Assembly (NCBI GenBank): GCA_032358255.1
Contig: JAULBX010025220.1
Span: forward strand, 1 to 64,000
Reading direction: 5' to 3'
Length of the DNA stretch: 64,000 bases
Source of the DNA: Heterotrichella gracilis
Taxonomy: Eukaryota > Sar > Xanthophyceae > Tribonematales > Xanthonemataceae
Both the position numbers and the translations under genes were made by a program. Position 1 is the first letter of the stretch. Each line of letters starts with the position of its first letter. Below are positions 22,711 through 41,398 of the stretch, piece after piece. The notes under the pieces were generated by a model. The model saw only the letters and a list, made by a program, of their open reading frames with translations, had not been told where the DNA came from and made no database searches.

Positions 22711-24659
22711 ATGGGAGTTGGCATCCCAGGGACTGAATTAGGGCGGTTGGAATCCCAGTACCTCCTGGGGAACGTGATCGGGCGGGGGAGCTGGGCGGTG
22801 GTGCGTGCGGCAACCCACAGGACCACAGGGGATGCGGTGGCTTGCAGGTGGGTGCAGGTGTTGTGGGATAGCTGGTAGGGTTTTTGGCAGGGTTCTTCCG
22901 CTGGTTTTGAATCTATAGCTCCCCCACCACCCGCGTGCAGGTGGGTGTCGTGTTCATTTGTACGGTTTTTGACAGGGCTGGGCGGTAGTGCGTGCAATAA
23001 CCCACAGCACCAGAGAAAGGCGCTGGCACTGTGTCCATCCTTTTGTATTAATCATCAATAAAATATATTAGTTGCTGATGACGATGAGATGACAGGCCTG
23101 CTATCTGTGTCGTACACTTATTTGTTTTTTAGTTTAAAATAATATTTAATTCTTTTAAATGTTATAATATATTTCTTGTGAACTTTATTTCACGTTTGCT
23201 TTCTATATTTATGCGTGCGCCATGCAGGACTGTCCGCAAGCATGGTCCAGATGGCAGCAGTAGTGCTGAGCTGGCGACTGAGCTGGCGATACTCACACGC
23301 CTGCAGGGCCACCCGCACATCGTTGCCCTGCACAGGGTCTTTGAGGATGACGGGGCAGTGCACCTTATCATGGAGAGGTGCGAATGGGATGGCGACCACA
23401 AGAAGCGCTTCACAAAGCGCATCATGAGCATGTGGTGGCGACTGTGTTGTATGAGAATATTGGTCTCACAATCACCCTCGGTCATCCTTAGATTAAAACC
23501 TTTCACTCCTCAGTCCTAGCTTATATGGTAACCCTTGCCCCAATTGCACCCCTCTAGTTGCCCACCTCATCCACCACCAGCCACTGACAGAGCGCCATGT
23601 GGCACGATTGGCGCGCCAAAGGCTACTACTCTTACTTTGCTATCACTGTGATACTGTGGGGCACCCCATCCTCTTGAACCCCAACGCATGAAACTGACAC
23701 AACCAGTCGACTCTCCCCCCAGGTGCACCCCCCTGGTTGCCCACCTCATCCACCACCAGCCACTGACAGAGCGCCACGTGGCACAATTGGCGCGGCAAAT
23801 GCTGGCAGCAGCAGCCCACTGCCACTCGCACGGGGTGGTGCATCGGGACATCAAGGTGGAAAACTTCATGGTGGCGCAGCGGAGGGGAGGGGAGGAGGGG
23901 GTGAAACTGGTGGATTTTGGGTTGGCCACGTGGCATGCGGGGGAGGTACCGCTGCAGGAGGTGAGGGGAGGCTAACATGGGAGGGTTTTCTGTGATGGGG
24001 ACACAGGTTGGTTGGCACTGTAGCCTGTATTGCCCTGATCACACATGATTATGCGTTAATCAAACCTGGTCATGCCTCATCAAACCCCACTGGTTGCGTT
24101 GCTCCCACAGGTTGTGGGCACCGCAGCCTACATCGCCCCAGACATGCTGAGAAAACAGTACAGCTTTGGGGCGGACGTGTGGAGCCTGGGCATCGTCATT
24201 GCTGCCCTGCTGACAGGTACCCCCCCCTTTGTGGGTGACACTGACGCATCCACCTTTGAGGCCATAGCCAGGGGGAAGTTTGATGCGAGTGTCCCCCCTT
24301 GGTGCCATTTGTCGGCTCAGGCAGGAGAGTTGCTGACTCAGATGCTGACCAGGGACCCTGATGAACGACCCTCGGCAAGGGTTTTGGAGCACAACCCCTG
24401 GCTGGAAAACCCTCCCGACAGGGTTCTGGGGGCGGCGGCGGTGGACCGGTTGAGCGAATTTGTGGGGCAATCATCCGCGGAGTTTGCAGGAGATTCATCC
24501 ACGGATAGGTTGAAGGCCACGGGTGTGTTTTCCCTGTCAGAGGGGGCACAAGGGGGATATAGCGGTGTGGGGGTGTGGGGGTGGCTGAGCGCCTGCTGTT
24601 GTTGCTGTGGGCCTAGGCCGCATGGTGCAGACAGCGCAGCAGCGGCGATGGCCTTGTAA
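22711..24659 (+). CDS. CaMK-like Ser/Thr protein kinase with Arg at the VAIK lysine, 357 aa
   Basis: Exons, all in phase: 22711-22847, 23228-23377, 23723-23960, 24111-24659. Kinase motifs: glycine loop IGRGSWAVV (23-31), αC glutamate in ELATELAIL (60-68), HRDIKVEN (136-143), DFG (160-162), APD instead of APE (184-186) and [15 protein letters not shown]. At the usual VAIK lysine the sequence reads AVACRTVRK, so residue 46 is Arg (codon AG|G split by intron 1). That normally cripples ATP use, so this may be a pseudokinase or use a different lysine. The tail has a five-cysteine run (SACCCCCGP), a plausible lipidation site. The ATG at 22711 is the first in frame with the glycine loop. Introns 1, 2 and 3 each hold an echo of an adjacent exon edge. 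Confidence 0.88.
22979..23030 (+). repeat. Intronic echo of kinase exon 1
   Basis: CTGGGCGGTAGTGCGTGCAATAACCCACAGCACCAGAGA parallels 22789-22840 in exon 1 (CTGGGCGGTGGTGCGTGCGGCAACCCACAGGACCACAGG). It is 190 bp downstream, inside intron 1, and covers the glycine-loop region. Confidence 0.85.
23545..23628 (+). repeat. Intronic echo of kinase exon 3
   Basis: TTGCCCACCTCATCCACCACCAGCCACTGACAGAGCGCCA is nearly identical to 23735-23795 of exon 3 and includes a CTAG acceptor-like site at 23557. The copy is about 170 bp before the true acceptor. Identity is above 90% over about 70 bp, so this is one of the youngest echoes. Confidence 0.9.
24001..24042 (+). repeat. Intronic echo of kinase exon 4
   Basis: ACACAGGTTGGTTGGCACTGTAGCCTGTATTGCCC parallels the acceptor and start of exon 4 (24104-24146: CCACAGGTTGTGGGCACCGCAGCCTACATCGCCC). 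It includes its own CAG. Confidence 0.85.
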
Positions 24660-25444
24660 CAATGTCAGATAAGCATTTTCTTTTTGTGGGTCCTCCATGG
24701 AGGAATACTGCTTTGGATGGATGGCTGCTACTGAGCAGTGCGCACGCTACTTAGCCTTAAGCAACGTCATGTGCAGCAGTGGTGGCCTTGTGACATTGGC
24801 AATCAAATGTCACGGGAGCCAAAGGTTTCTGCCACATTTCTTCCATTGGATAACATAATGCTGTGGCGCCATCTGGCTGATGAATTGTGTGACATATATG
24901 CATTAATGAGAGATCTCTAGCTGAGCTAGTGGCTCAGCCACTGCCAGTGATAGTTTTGCTCTTCGATGCCATTGCCACTTGAAGTTTAACTCCATATTGT
25001 GAGCTGATATTAATTGACAACATAACTTTAGCTAGCATCTGATGGCACCCTTGGGCACCCTTGCGGCAAAGCTTAAGTCCAAATGACTGAAGCCCATATG
25101 CGTCACAATTTGTGACTCACAAACATGAACATTTCAATCCATTTACAATATTGCATTCTCAAATGGCTGGCAGTCCAAATGCCTCTCCATGGAGCTGCAG
25201 CAAATGGCATTATGATGTATACATATTTTGTTTTACACTCCAGGTGGCAGGCCATCCCATATGGGATCCCACATGCATGCTGAGCGCGTACCACTGTCAC
25301 AGCCATCAGGTGCCACCACCCGCACGGTCATGCCATAAACCTTCAACCCTTGTCTTTAGAAACCCTTGTCAGCCTAAATCCGAGGTTCGTGCACTGCGCA
25401 CTCACCACCCCACCCCACCCTTAACCCTAAGCCCTAAACCTTGC
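24660..25444. other. Intergenic between convergent kinase and DNMT2 genes
   Basis: No ORF with recognisable content. Near 25420-25440 there is a CCCTAAGCCCTAAACC telomere-like run just beyond the DNMT2 stop. The 3' UTRs and polyadenylation sites of both genes must lie here. Confidence 0.6.
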
Positions 25445-28237
25445 TCAGGGTTCATGCAGCGCGTAGCGCAGTAGGTGTGCCACCACTCGCACGCTCAGGC
25501 TGTTGCCCAGCAGCGCGTATCGTTGGCGCAGGGTGATACTCGCCGGGAAGGCAAAGCCAGGGGGAAAAGAGTGCAAGTTGGCGATCTCGCGAGGGGTGAA
25601 GTACCTCAATCCAAGTTGCGACAGCTGGCTCTCACTTAAATGCCGGTGTGCTGTGCTTCCATTTGCGGATTCCGCCAAGTCAGTGCTTGGACCAGGGCCA
25701 CCTCCTCCTTCATCCCAAGCATCCTCCTCCCCGGGGACAAACTCTGCCTCAGGGTTCCCGGCTGTCGCCACCTTGGCGCGTTTTGCCTCCGGTGGCTTCG
25801 AGACTGCCGCAGCAGCTGTGGAGCCGCCACCTGGCGCAGACTGCTCCACCCCTTGTGGTCTGGATGGTGCCATTTGCCTGTTCTGGTGAGTCTGCCCCTG
25901 CTGGTAGCATATGTCCAGGAGGTGGGTATTGGCCGTGGCCAGGACAGAACCCGAGCCCTGCGCAGTAGCAGCAGATACTTAATTGCAGGAATTTATTTGG
26001 AGTGTTACGGTAATGGTGGAAAAGAGCAACAAATTTACGTAACAAATCAATTCCAAAAAAAATCCAACTGATCACATGCATGCACCTTCTGTGGGTCTTA
26101 ATGAAACCGTTGCAACGTTCCCCGAATCTTGCCCCCAACCGCAATCACCCCCCCCAAACACACCACCCACCACAATAGCTGCACTTAGCATGACAACGGG
26201 CAACATCACTATTGTCAAGACGCTTTGCAGCACATGACTTATGTGACATAATGCACCCACCTTTGCGTATCTGCTGTATGTCTTTGTGAAGCAGTTGCAA
26301 CACAGGCTGTCTCCCGTCACAATGTCAAACACAATCCCACACTGCGCAATCGCGCCCTCAGAAATATCAAACTGCCCCCAGGGATTTGCCCCATCCCTGA
26401 CAGCATTATCCTGGTCCCCAGACGCCACACCGGGGATGATATCTGCCTGGGGGTCTGTCACGAGAAAATCACAAATAGGGGAGATGGGGTAGCTGCTGCC
26501 TGTGGAAGCATCGCCAGGTGGCAGGTGGCTGGGCCCTTCCACACTGCCCTCCTGGACGCCGTCCTCATGCACGATTGGCTCTGCACTTGTGGTTGACGCA
26601 GGTGCCGTAATCGTTGATTTGTGAGCAGAAGCAGGCCGGCCATCAGGGGTCGCCTGATCCTGGTGGGACGTGGGTTGGGGCCCCGACGGGATGGGCCCTA
26701 AATGCACCATATTTGGCACATTCGAGGGGGTCAGTCCCAGGGACCGTAGCTTCGCCACACGAAAGGGGTCAGGGATGGAAGAACCCAGAGGACCTGATTC
26801 ACAAAACAAACAAAATAAATGAAAAGGCATAACAAGGGCAACCAATGGCGTGCATATGGCCAAGAAAATGTTGAATTGTAGTCCACATACCTAACCTTTC
26901 ATGCCATTGTGCATCCATGAACTGTTCTACAACGCATGGGCAAAGGAGAATGAAGACACATATAGCCCTTCCTACCTAGCACGAAATCACTTAAGCAAGC
27001 GCAACACCGTAGAAGACCAAGAAGGTTTCAAGGTTTACGGTTTCATGGCAGCGCACCTTGAGCCGTGTCAGGTGGTGGCGTCAAGGGGGAAGACTTGGCC
27101 ACTATGAAGTACCGGGGACGGGAGTAGGGGACCCCAAATTGGACGGGGCTGAGCAGGAACTCCTGGGGATTGAGCCAAGGTGGGATGGGGGTTAACAGAG
27201 GCGATATTTGACTGCAATACAATGACTGGGCCGCGGCGACTCATTGAATACTTTTATTCTTATTCTGAGGTGTGCGGGCACTTAGTTTGTGCTGTGCACC
27301 AGATAGGACCTAGATAAATGTGGTGGTCGCAACCCTGCGTCTCAACCCTGTCTCTCCACCACCATCAAGCCCCACCCCAAACCCTGATAAAACCCTTACC
27401 TGGAAGGAGTACCCTTGGCCCTGCAGCATGGCCAGCAGGCGGGCCCTGGTTTCACTCCCCTCAAATCCCACCACATTCTCCACCAATAGGACCTTTGGCT
27501 TGCGCTTCAATTTGGGGATTCGCTCCAAAAGGTCCAAAAAGCTGGCTGCCCTCCCATCGTTTTCGTGCTTTTTCAGTCCCCTGCGTGTGTAGGGCTGGCA
27601 AGGGGGGGAAAGAAGCCAGATGTCTGCCTGATAGGCATCCAGCTGCTTGGGGGATAGGGTTTGGATGTTACCCTACAGAACACATACGCAGGGTTTGCAC
27701 GTTGCCACACCAGGCACATGAGTAGGGTTTTCCTGTTACTTTACAGGGCAAATCATGTAGGTATTTCACAAGTTACCCAATGGGACACGCAAACAGCTTT
27801 TCACCGCATAGGCCACATGCATAGACGCACCAACCATTCGCTTTCTCCCATCCCTGCGCTCACCTGCACAGGCCTGACCCCAAAGTTGTGCTGGTACACA
27901 TCATTGGCCACCTCGTTGATGTCAAACGCAGCCACAACTTGGGCCCCCGGGGCAGCATCTGCTAGCGCATAATGCAGACCTGCATACACGCGGAGGGGTG
28001 CCGATCAGTAAAATACCCTAAACACTGGAGTAATCCTTTGCATGGTAGAAAGAGATGTTTGGGAACCCTGGAATAGGGTTTGTGTATTAGTGAGCCTGCC
28101 CACCAACTACACCCAGCGGGCAGCTTCTGCCCTAGCTTCATGCAGACTTCTGGATTAGTTTCTTCACCAGCGTGTGGTTACGCACCTCCAATCCCACTAT
28201 AAAACTCGAGTGCCCTCATGCCTTCGCCAATCGTCAT
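25445..28237 (-). CDS. tRNA (cytosine-5) methyltransferase DNMT2/TRDMT1, 6 exons, 530 aa
   Basis: Methylates C38 of tRNA-Asp and related tRNAs in characterised members. Exons, all in phase: 28237-28186, 27979-27864, 27672-27400, 27162-27057, 26793-26261, 25957-25445. Motifs: SAM loop FYSGIGGLHYAL (12-23), catalytic PPCQPYTR (Cys81), ENV (121-123), [20 protein letters not shown], the DNMT2-specific [11 protein letters not shown] (350-360), [24 protein letters not shown] and [15 protein letters not shown]. Human DNMT2 is 391 aa. The extra length is mainly a Ser/Thr/Pro-rich insert in exon 5 (about residues 200-310) and a second one in exon 6. Met1 (MTIGEGM) or Met7 could be the start. It lies divergent to ProRS. 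The conserved catalytic set is complete. Confidence 0.95.
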
Positions 28238-29321
28238 GCCGCCTCCACCCGGCAGCTCCTCTCGATGCCACGTGGCACTCGTTGGTTGAAAGCACAATTG
28301 CTGGCTGTAAACTTGGTGACCGCCACTGCTGCTACTGCCTTTGATGGGCAAGGCCAGGGGCGAGGGGCTTTGGCGGATGACGCGCTGGTGTGGGTGGTTG
28401 CAAGGCGGAAATTGGAGGGAGGTGTGGCGGGAGAGCGTGTGGTGGGTTCTGCACAGGTGTCTGGCCAAGGTGGGTAGCAGGGGCTGCGTGCGGGTGTGGA
28501 GCATCCAGGGTGTGCGGGCCGCTGTGGCGACAGGAAACCCTATGAAAACCCTAGCTGGACCAGAGGGTAGGTGGTGGGTGGCTGCAGGGGAGGGTGGGTG
28601 GTTCCTTGCGGGGCCTAGGGGTTGAGTAGTTGGGTGTGACGAGCACACAGCTGTGAGTACTTGGTGTCTGCCTGACCAACCCTTGTAGGCCGCTGCTGTT
28701 GCTGGCTGTGGTGTTGTGGTGTCACCTTTGTGACTTGCTGTTGTCAACAGGTGAGAGAAAACCCCTTGCACCCGTTTTTGAATCTCAAGTGAGCACCAGT
28801 GGTTGCGGTTGCCAGGTGCGAAGTGGCTTGGCGTGTTTGACACAAGGCGCACATGCATGCATGCAAGGTTAGAATTCAACAACCTGCGACTCCCCGGGAA
28901 CTATACGTACAACGTAAATTGCACCCATTTATCGGAGTGCACCGCTTTGTGACTACTACAGCAGGGTTTGTAATGTCTGGCGCTTTGTATAAGCCGCAGG
29001 CAGGGCGGCTTGCAAGGGGGGCGACATATGCATGCATGTTGCCAACGGGCACGGGAAACGTTGGCCACACTTGCAAGCCCTAGCTTTTGGCTCTGCAAGG
29101 ATACATTGTTGCAACGACATTGGCATTGCGCGCATTACAACATCCTCTCTAGGGTTGGGACTAAGCAGTAGGTTGCTGGGTTGTAGGGCATAGGCCGCCA
29201 CTGCACATTGCATTGCGCACTGTCCTAAAGAACTGCTTTTTGTGCTGTTCTTTAACACTTGACTCCCTGCAAGGAGTTGGCGGAGCGCCCTAGCAAGAAG
29301 CAGGGCTCCCCGGGGTCAAAG
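28238..29321. promoter_or_regulatory. Upstream region between divergent DNMT2 and ProRS
   Basis: There are 1.08 kb between the two start codons. I see no gene. A GCATGCATGCA palindromic run lies near 28853-28866. Just before the ProRS start, an open stretch in frame with its ATG (about 29272-29321, reading ELAERPSKKQGSPGSK) may be coding if initiation is further upstream. Confidence 0.45.
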
Positions 29322-36257
<6,936 letters not shown>

Positions 36258-37235
36258 GCGACATAGTGAGGAACGATGAGGCTATGTACTTGTAGACCAC
36301 TGCGTTACCCTCGGTAGGATTTCTGCGGTTTTGCTGAGGGGTGACGACACCCTCGCTAGGATATTGGGACGGGGAGGGCGGTGCCACTGACAGGGAAAAG
36401 CCCTGGTGACGCCCTCAGCAGGGTTTTTGTAGGCAAGGTGGCATATGCTGTGGTGTAGGGTGTGCTGGGTTGGGTGAGCATATGGCAGGTGACGGTGCAG
36501 GTATGCATCCTTGCGCACCAAATTTTGGCAGGCAAGTGTGCACAATAGGGCCGTGATTGTGCAGCGACTATTTTAATTCCTTACCAAATGGGGTCATTGG
36601 CCGCGCAGTGTATGGAGCTACAAAGGATGTCGTGCTTGGACAGTACTTGCTTCCCTTGTGCTAAATCTTTTATTATTATTCATGGTGCCGCTGCGCAATT
36701 TCCCACATCCATAAGCCTTTCTTCCCTAGGAGAACCAACATACTATCCTCTGTCAGATTGTGCCATGGCTGGAAACTAAAGCCCTTTACCTGCGGGTGTG
36801 TAACGCCTGCCACCAGGCGTGGTGGGGAAAGGGTACCCATTTAGTTTCTAGCTACGCAGATTGTAACACACACCCCTGGATTGCCTGGACTTTGGCTCAC
36901 TGCCACCACCGGTGGCACCAGGGTCCATAGGTTAAGTGGTGTGGAGTCTCTTGCATTGTCTGCATCAAACCTTGCTGGCCTTGTATTTATCCCTGTCACC
37001 AACAAACTGCCGCACCTACTTGTTAGCCTGCTCCACTGATCCTCCAAGAGAAGCACCACCACACAGCACAAGGCTGTGTTCGTAGTACTGACCAGCGCGA
37101 GTACGGTATGTTTGCACTAGAAAAATCCAAGCACGCAGAGGAAACCAGCAGCTGCTGATACAAAGCCCTACCAGTACATAGCCAAGGCTGGTTTCCAGCG
37201 ACAGGAGCACACAGTACACACCCTGTGTGCAGACC
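36258..37235. other. Intergenic between ProRS and the S49 peptidase
   Basis: Nearly 1 kb without a recognisable gene. It holds two degenerate copies of a GACGACACCCTCGCTAGGAT-type motif (about 36340-36430), the ProRS 3' UTR and the next promoter. Confidence 0.55.
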
Positions 37236-40054
37236 ATGAGCTTCCTATCGCGCCTGTTCACACGGGTGGGGTCGCCCTCTAAACCTTTGGTGACGGTGGT
37301 ACGGCTCCAAGGTACGGCAGTGCAGTGCAGTGCAGAGCAACATCCACGGCCATATGCAACCTTTGCACACACGCACAGGTAGGTATATGCTTTGCAGCGG
37401 TCAGCAGCGTTGCACGAGCAGGCGCCATCCAACTTTTTCAAAGGTATGTGCTCAAACCGTTTAGAGAGACTCGTGTATCTGCTCGTTCTTGTGGGTACTG
37501 AGACGACCCAATGGGCGCATGTATCAAGTCGGTATATGCATGCGTTCTTGCATGCATGCACGTGAGCTAGTTGCAAGTTGCTAGCCACTGCTTTGCTTGT
37601 TTGCAGGCGTCATTGCAGCTAGCAGTGGCCAAAGAGGCCCCGGTGCAAGGAGACTCATCAACATCGAGCGGGTAAGGGGCCCCGGACACCTCGGATGCAT
37701 GCATGCACACAACTTCCGAGCTTTACCAAGCATATGCAGCCATGGCTTGTAGCAGGTGCCTCAACCACGAGCACCTCATTCCATACGTTCCACGTCGCTG
37801 AAATCCTTATTTCCTGTCGCTGCTTGCCATGTCAAGGGTTTCACTCGCCAGTCCAAAACCCTAAACCAAACCCTAATGCGCTGCAGGTGGAACAGTGGCT
37901 CCTGCGCGCATTTGACAAGAATCTCAAGCCTGCTGCAGTGGCGATATCCATCAACTCACCAGGTGAAACCCTGTACCTTAGGTGCCAGAAAATTCAAAAT
38001 CCCATCCCATGGTAACATCCACCAAGTCTCCCAGCGGACGCCTAAGAACCTAAGCTCTAGCCAGATACCCTGAACCCCACGCCTGCTGCGCGGGCAAGAG
38101 ATTACATCAATCCGCCAGGTAGAACCCTAAGCCCTACACCTAGACCTGCAGGGGTAATATCCACCTACTTGCCAGGAAAAAGTAAGCTGTTGCGCAGATC
38201 TGTGACACCTCCATTTTGCTGTTGTAGGCGGCTCCCCCTTCCAGTCTGACATAGTGCATCGTTACATCCGGAGCCTAGCCAAGGAGACAGGCATCCCTGT
38301 GTATACCTTTGCAGAGGATGTGGCGGCCAGCGGCGGGTGCGGCGGAACCCTAAACCCTACACCAGAACCCTAAATAGAGGGGAGTGTAGCTGAGCCTTGG
38401 GCCCTGAGCCCTGAGGTTGAACCGTGTTGACATCCCCTGTTGCAACTGCGAATCCTCATTTCACCCTAAAGCTGCCCCAAGGTACTCGCTGCTGTGTATC
38501 GGGGACCACATGTAGGCCTTCACACCCTGTAGAAACCCTATCGCACCCGTCAGAAACCTTTGCCAACCCACCAAACCTTAACACAGGTACTGGCTGCTAT
38601 GCGCTGGGGACCACATATACGCACTCAACACCTCCATCGTCGGCTCGATCGGGGTCATCAGCGCCAGCTTTGGTTTTGTGGATGTGCTTGAACGGCTGGG
38701 GGTGGAGCGGAGGGTTTTCACTGCAGGGGAGGCAAAGGCACAGGTGAGGAGGGGAGGGGAGGGAATAAATAGGGGAAAGCTGATCGACGCACTCATTAAC
38801 GGCAGCCTTACCCAATCGTTGCATTGCATTGATTCCAGTACGTTTGCCATGTGCGTGCCGACTTAGTCAAGTTCATCCAATCTGGTCGGTTAACTCATCA
38901 AACTTGATCCAAGCCTGCAATGGCATGCTGATCCAACCCAATTGTATTTCTGTGTGCAGATCGATCCATTCAGGCCAATCCAGCCCGATCAGCTAGAGCG
39001 CACCCTCTCCCTTATGACAGACCTGCATGGTTCATTTAAGGACCTGGTCAAGGGGAGCAGAAAGGGAACCCTGAAGGGGAACGACGCAGAGCTGTTCTCA
39101 GGTGGGGGTGGGTCCCAGGCTGGGATGGGGGTGGGGATGGGTGGCACGGTGCTGTTGGCTGGAGCGGAGGTGTTATCCCTGGACCAAGGATCAGGCGGTG
39201 CATTGAAGCACTTGTTGATGTACCGCCAGTGTTATGCTCCCAGGATAGCGATGCATTTGCCGTGTGACCCTCACAAATCATAGGCGCCATGCATCGTACT
39301 GCTCTTGAGGTTCCATTACCCATTGCCATGAGATGTTGAAAATTATACGCACTCCCCTTCCGTTCCCTTCCCTTGCCTGCTCACTTAAATATGACTTCCC
39401 CCGTCACAGGTGCTGCCTGGACTGGTCGTCAGGCACTTGAGTTGGGCCTGGTGGATGGTATTGGGGACATGAAGAGCCTGTTTGAGGAGAAACTGGGCCC
39501 AAAAGTAGGGCCTAGGGTTCTAATGTTTAGGGCTGTATGGTTGTTGTGAGCATTGAGGACACGGAGGGGTTATTTGAGACAGGTATTACTGGAGTGAAGA
39601 GACACGCAACGGTTCAGGCCATTAAGTTGGGAGCTCCGAATCTTACCAAATATATATAGGGTGAGTAACATGTAGGGCAATGTCATGGCCCCGGTGTGTG
39701 TGCCCCGTAACCCGCCGTCTACACACACACGTCTCCTGCACAGGTGTGCAGTGAGCGCCCCTCGCCCAGCCTGCCCGATCTTGTGGGGGCCCAAGTTTCG
39801 GCCTAGGAGTTTGGGTAAGTAACTTAAAACACAATTACCGCCCCATTTTGCAGGTGCGCTTCCTGATGTGCAGTGAGCGCCCCACCCCCAGCCTGGCTGA
39901 GCTTCTTGGGGCCAAGGGGAGCGTCAACCCACTGGGGGGCATGGGAGGAGAGGGAACCTACAGCATGACGCGACAGGCAGTGCAGGCAGCTATGGATGAG
40001 GTGCAGGAGAGGGCGCTGTGGGAGCAGCATGGGGTGTCTCACCCGCCGCAATAG
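37236..40054 (+). CDS. Signal peptide peptidase SppA/SohB-like, S49 family, 8 exons, 306 aa
   Basis: Serine protease with a Ser-Lys dyad; bacterial relatives degrade leftover signal peptides, and plastid SppA acts at thylakoids. Exons, all in phase: 37236-37311, 37607-37671, 37887-37962, 38228-38336, 38587-38743, 38960-39101, 39410-39504, 39854-40054. Motifs: INSPGGSPFQSDIVHRYI, nucleophile in VAASGGYWL (Ser107), TSIVGSIGVI, and FTAGEAKAQIDPF with the likely catalytic Lys159. The dyad spacing and TAGE-x-K context match SohB more than long two-domain SppA, and the length fits the short form. The N-terminus MSFLSRLFTRVGSPSK is basic and could be an organelle presequence; I see no classical TM helix. 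Echoes: 38085-38125, 38476-38515, 39740-39795, and 40150-40180 beyond the stop. Confidence 0.93.
38085..38125 (+). repeat. Intronic echo of S49 peptidase exon 3 end
   Basis: GCCTGCTGCGCGGGCAAGAGATTACATCAATCCGCCAGGTAGAACCCT parallels 37929-37974 (GCCTGCTGCAGTGGCGATATCCATCAACTCACCAGGTGAAACCCT). It retains a donor-like CCAG|GTAGAA. A still weaker third copy appears near 38155-38180. Confidence 0.8.
38476..38515 (+). repeat. Intronic echo of S49 peptidase exon 5
   Basis: CAAGGTACTCGCTGCTGTGTATCGGGGACCACATGTA parallels 38583-38619 (ACAGGTACTGGCTGCTATGCGCTGGGGACCACATATA), about 105 bp upstream of the true acceptor. Confidence 0.85.
39740..39795 (+). repeat. Intronic echo of S49 peptidase exon 8
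   Basis: CACAGGTGTGCAGTGAGCGCCCCTCGCCCAGCCTGCCCGATCTTGTGGGGGCC repeats exon 8 positions 39850-39913. The copy lost a short internal block but keeps an acceptor-like CACAG. It lies about 110 bp upstream. Confidence 0.85.
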
Positions 40055-41398
40055 CAGACGACTTATTCCTGGCAAAACGAGCTTGGGTGTTGCTCCTGCC
40101 CAATTGTCCATAGTACAGCTTGGAATGGATTTATGGTTTGGAGTGGTAGGGAATGGTCATTGATGAGGTGCAGGAGAGGGCTTTCACTGTAGCAGGAACT
40201 CTTTCTGTTACAATACACTGTATTATACAGCATTGTGGCACAAAACACTCGTTCCTTTTACACTACTTTTGTAAAAATGCCAGTGGCACTGGCACTGGCA
40301 ACCCTTTGTGTAATGCTGACATCACTGATACTGTGCCGCAGCCTGGGGCTGGAATGTACAAGCATTCAAACGTTAGCCCAACAGGCCCAATACTCAATGA
40401 GAATTGGCCTTGTTTTGTACAGATCGTGACTGAATTCATGATATTGGTATACACAGCCATACTCCAAAACATACTGATGATGTACCATAATGCTTTACGC
40501 AGCCAAAGATTAATCCCAATCGGATGCAGTGACTAAGAATAAGATAAATAGATGAAAGAATTCGAATACGTACAGCACAGCAACTGGCAGGGCCCTAATC
40601 CACTATTGCACTGCAGCCAAAACAAGCATCCCATGTATATATACCACGAGCACATAGATTGACTGTCTAAGACAAACGCACGCCTTTTAGGAAATGCTCT
40701 GCATTCCAGCTACCAAATACTGGGTCCCCTTGAATAACACACCCCATCCATCTACCCCACCCCCATGTCCCCGGCCCTCCCTCGGCTGCAACAACAATAC
40801 AAAGCTGCTTAGAAAATAATTCCAAGGATTTGTAACAAGTATCGCACCGCCGATTTATTTACCACCATACACATTGTTGAGTACAAGTGGAACATGCACG
40901 CTCCTTTCCCTTGACAGTGGGTGACTGAATCCCAAACCCTGAACCCGAAATGAGGTCTTGCGATGCGCAGTACTTCAATACGAAGATGCAGCTCCAAATT
41001 GCAGTGGATTTCCCCCATGACCACACAGTCATGTGCTCTCAAACTTTGGCAATGCGTATGCCTTGGTGGGCACCTTGCCATCCTTTCACAGCCAAGACTA
41101 TCCTCCTGCAGGAAAAACCATCCAACAATTAAAAGGACGTCGTGGTTTGTTGCCATGAGATCACCTCAGTTAGGTGCCCAGTGACAAAAAGACATCTGGG
41201 CATATGGACATGCAATGCCATGCACTGAGGTCCGCGTAAGCTGCTGCACCATGCATGCAAGCCAACAAACCTAGACCACGGTACAATCAGTGTTTGAGTC
41301 TTCTCCGCCATTGGTAGGCGACTGATCATAGGCAGCACCTCATGGCCATAGGCAATGAAAACACATGAGCACCAGTCTGTCCATTTGGTAAACATGAG
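40055..41398. other. Intergenic between convergent genes
   Basis: AT-rich with no recognised gene. It begins with a copy of the end of peptidase exon 8 (ATGAGGTGCAGGAGAGGG at 40162-40179, against 39996-40013), so echoes also occur downstream of a stop codon. Confidence 0.6.

Noticed and set aside
22578-22997. Minus-strand ORF ending in a hydrophobic tail (LGVVVVLLAPLIVLLFVG)
   Set aside because: It overlaps the first exon of the plus-strand kinase in antisense, has no supporting partner exons, and its TM-like end can arise from the opposite strand of an Asn/Thr-rich stretch.
29272-29321. Upstream coding extension of ProRS (ELAERPSKKQGSPGSK)
   Set aside because: Open and in frame with the chosen ATG, but there is no upstream ATG or clear acceptor; kept only as an alternative.
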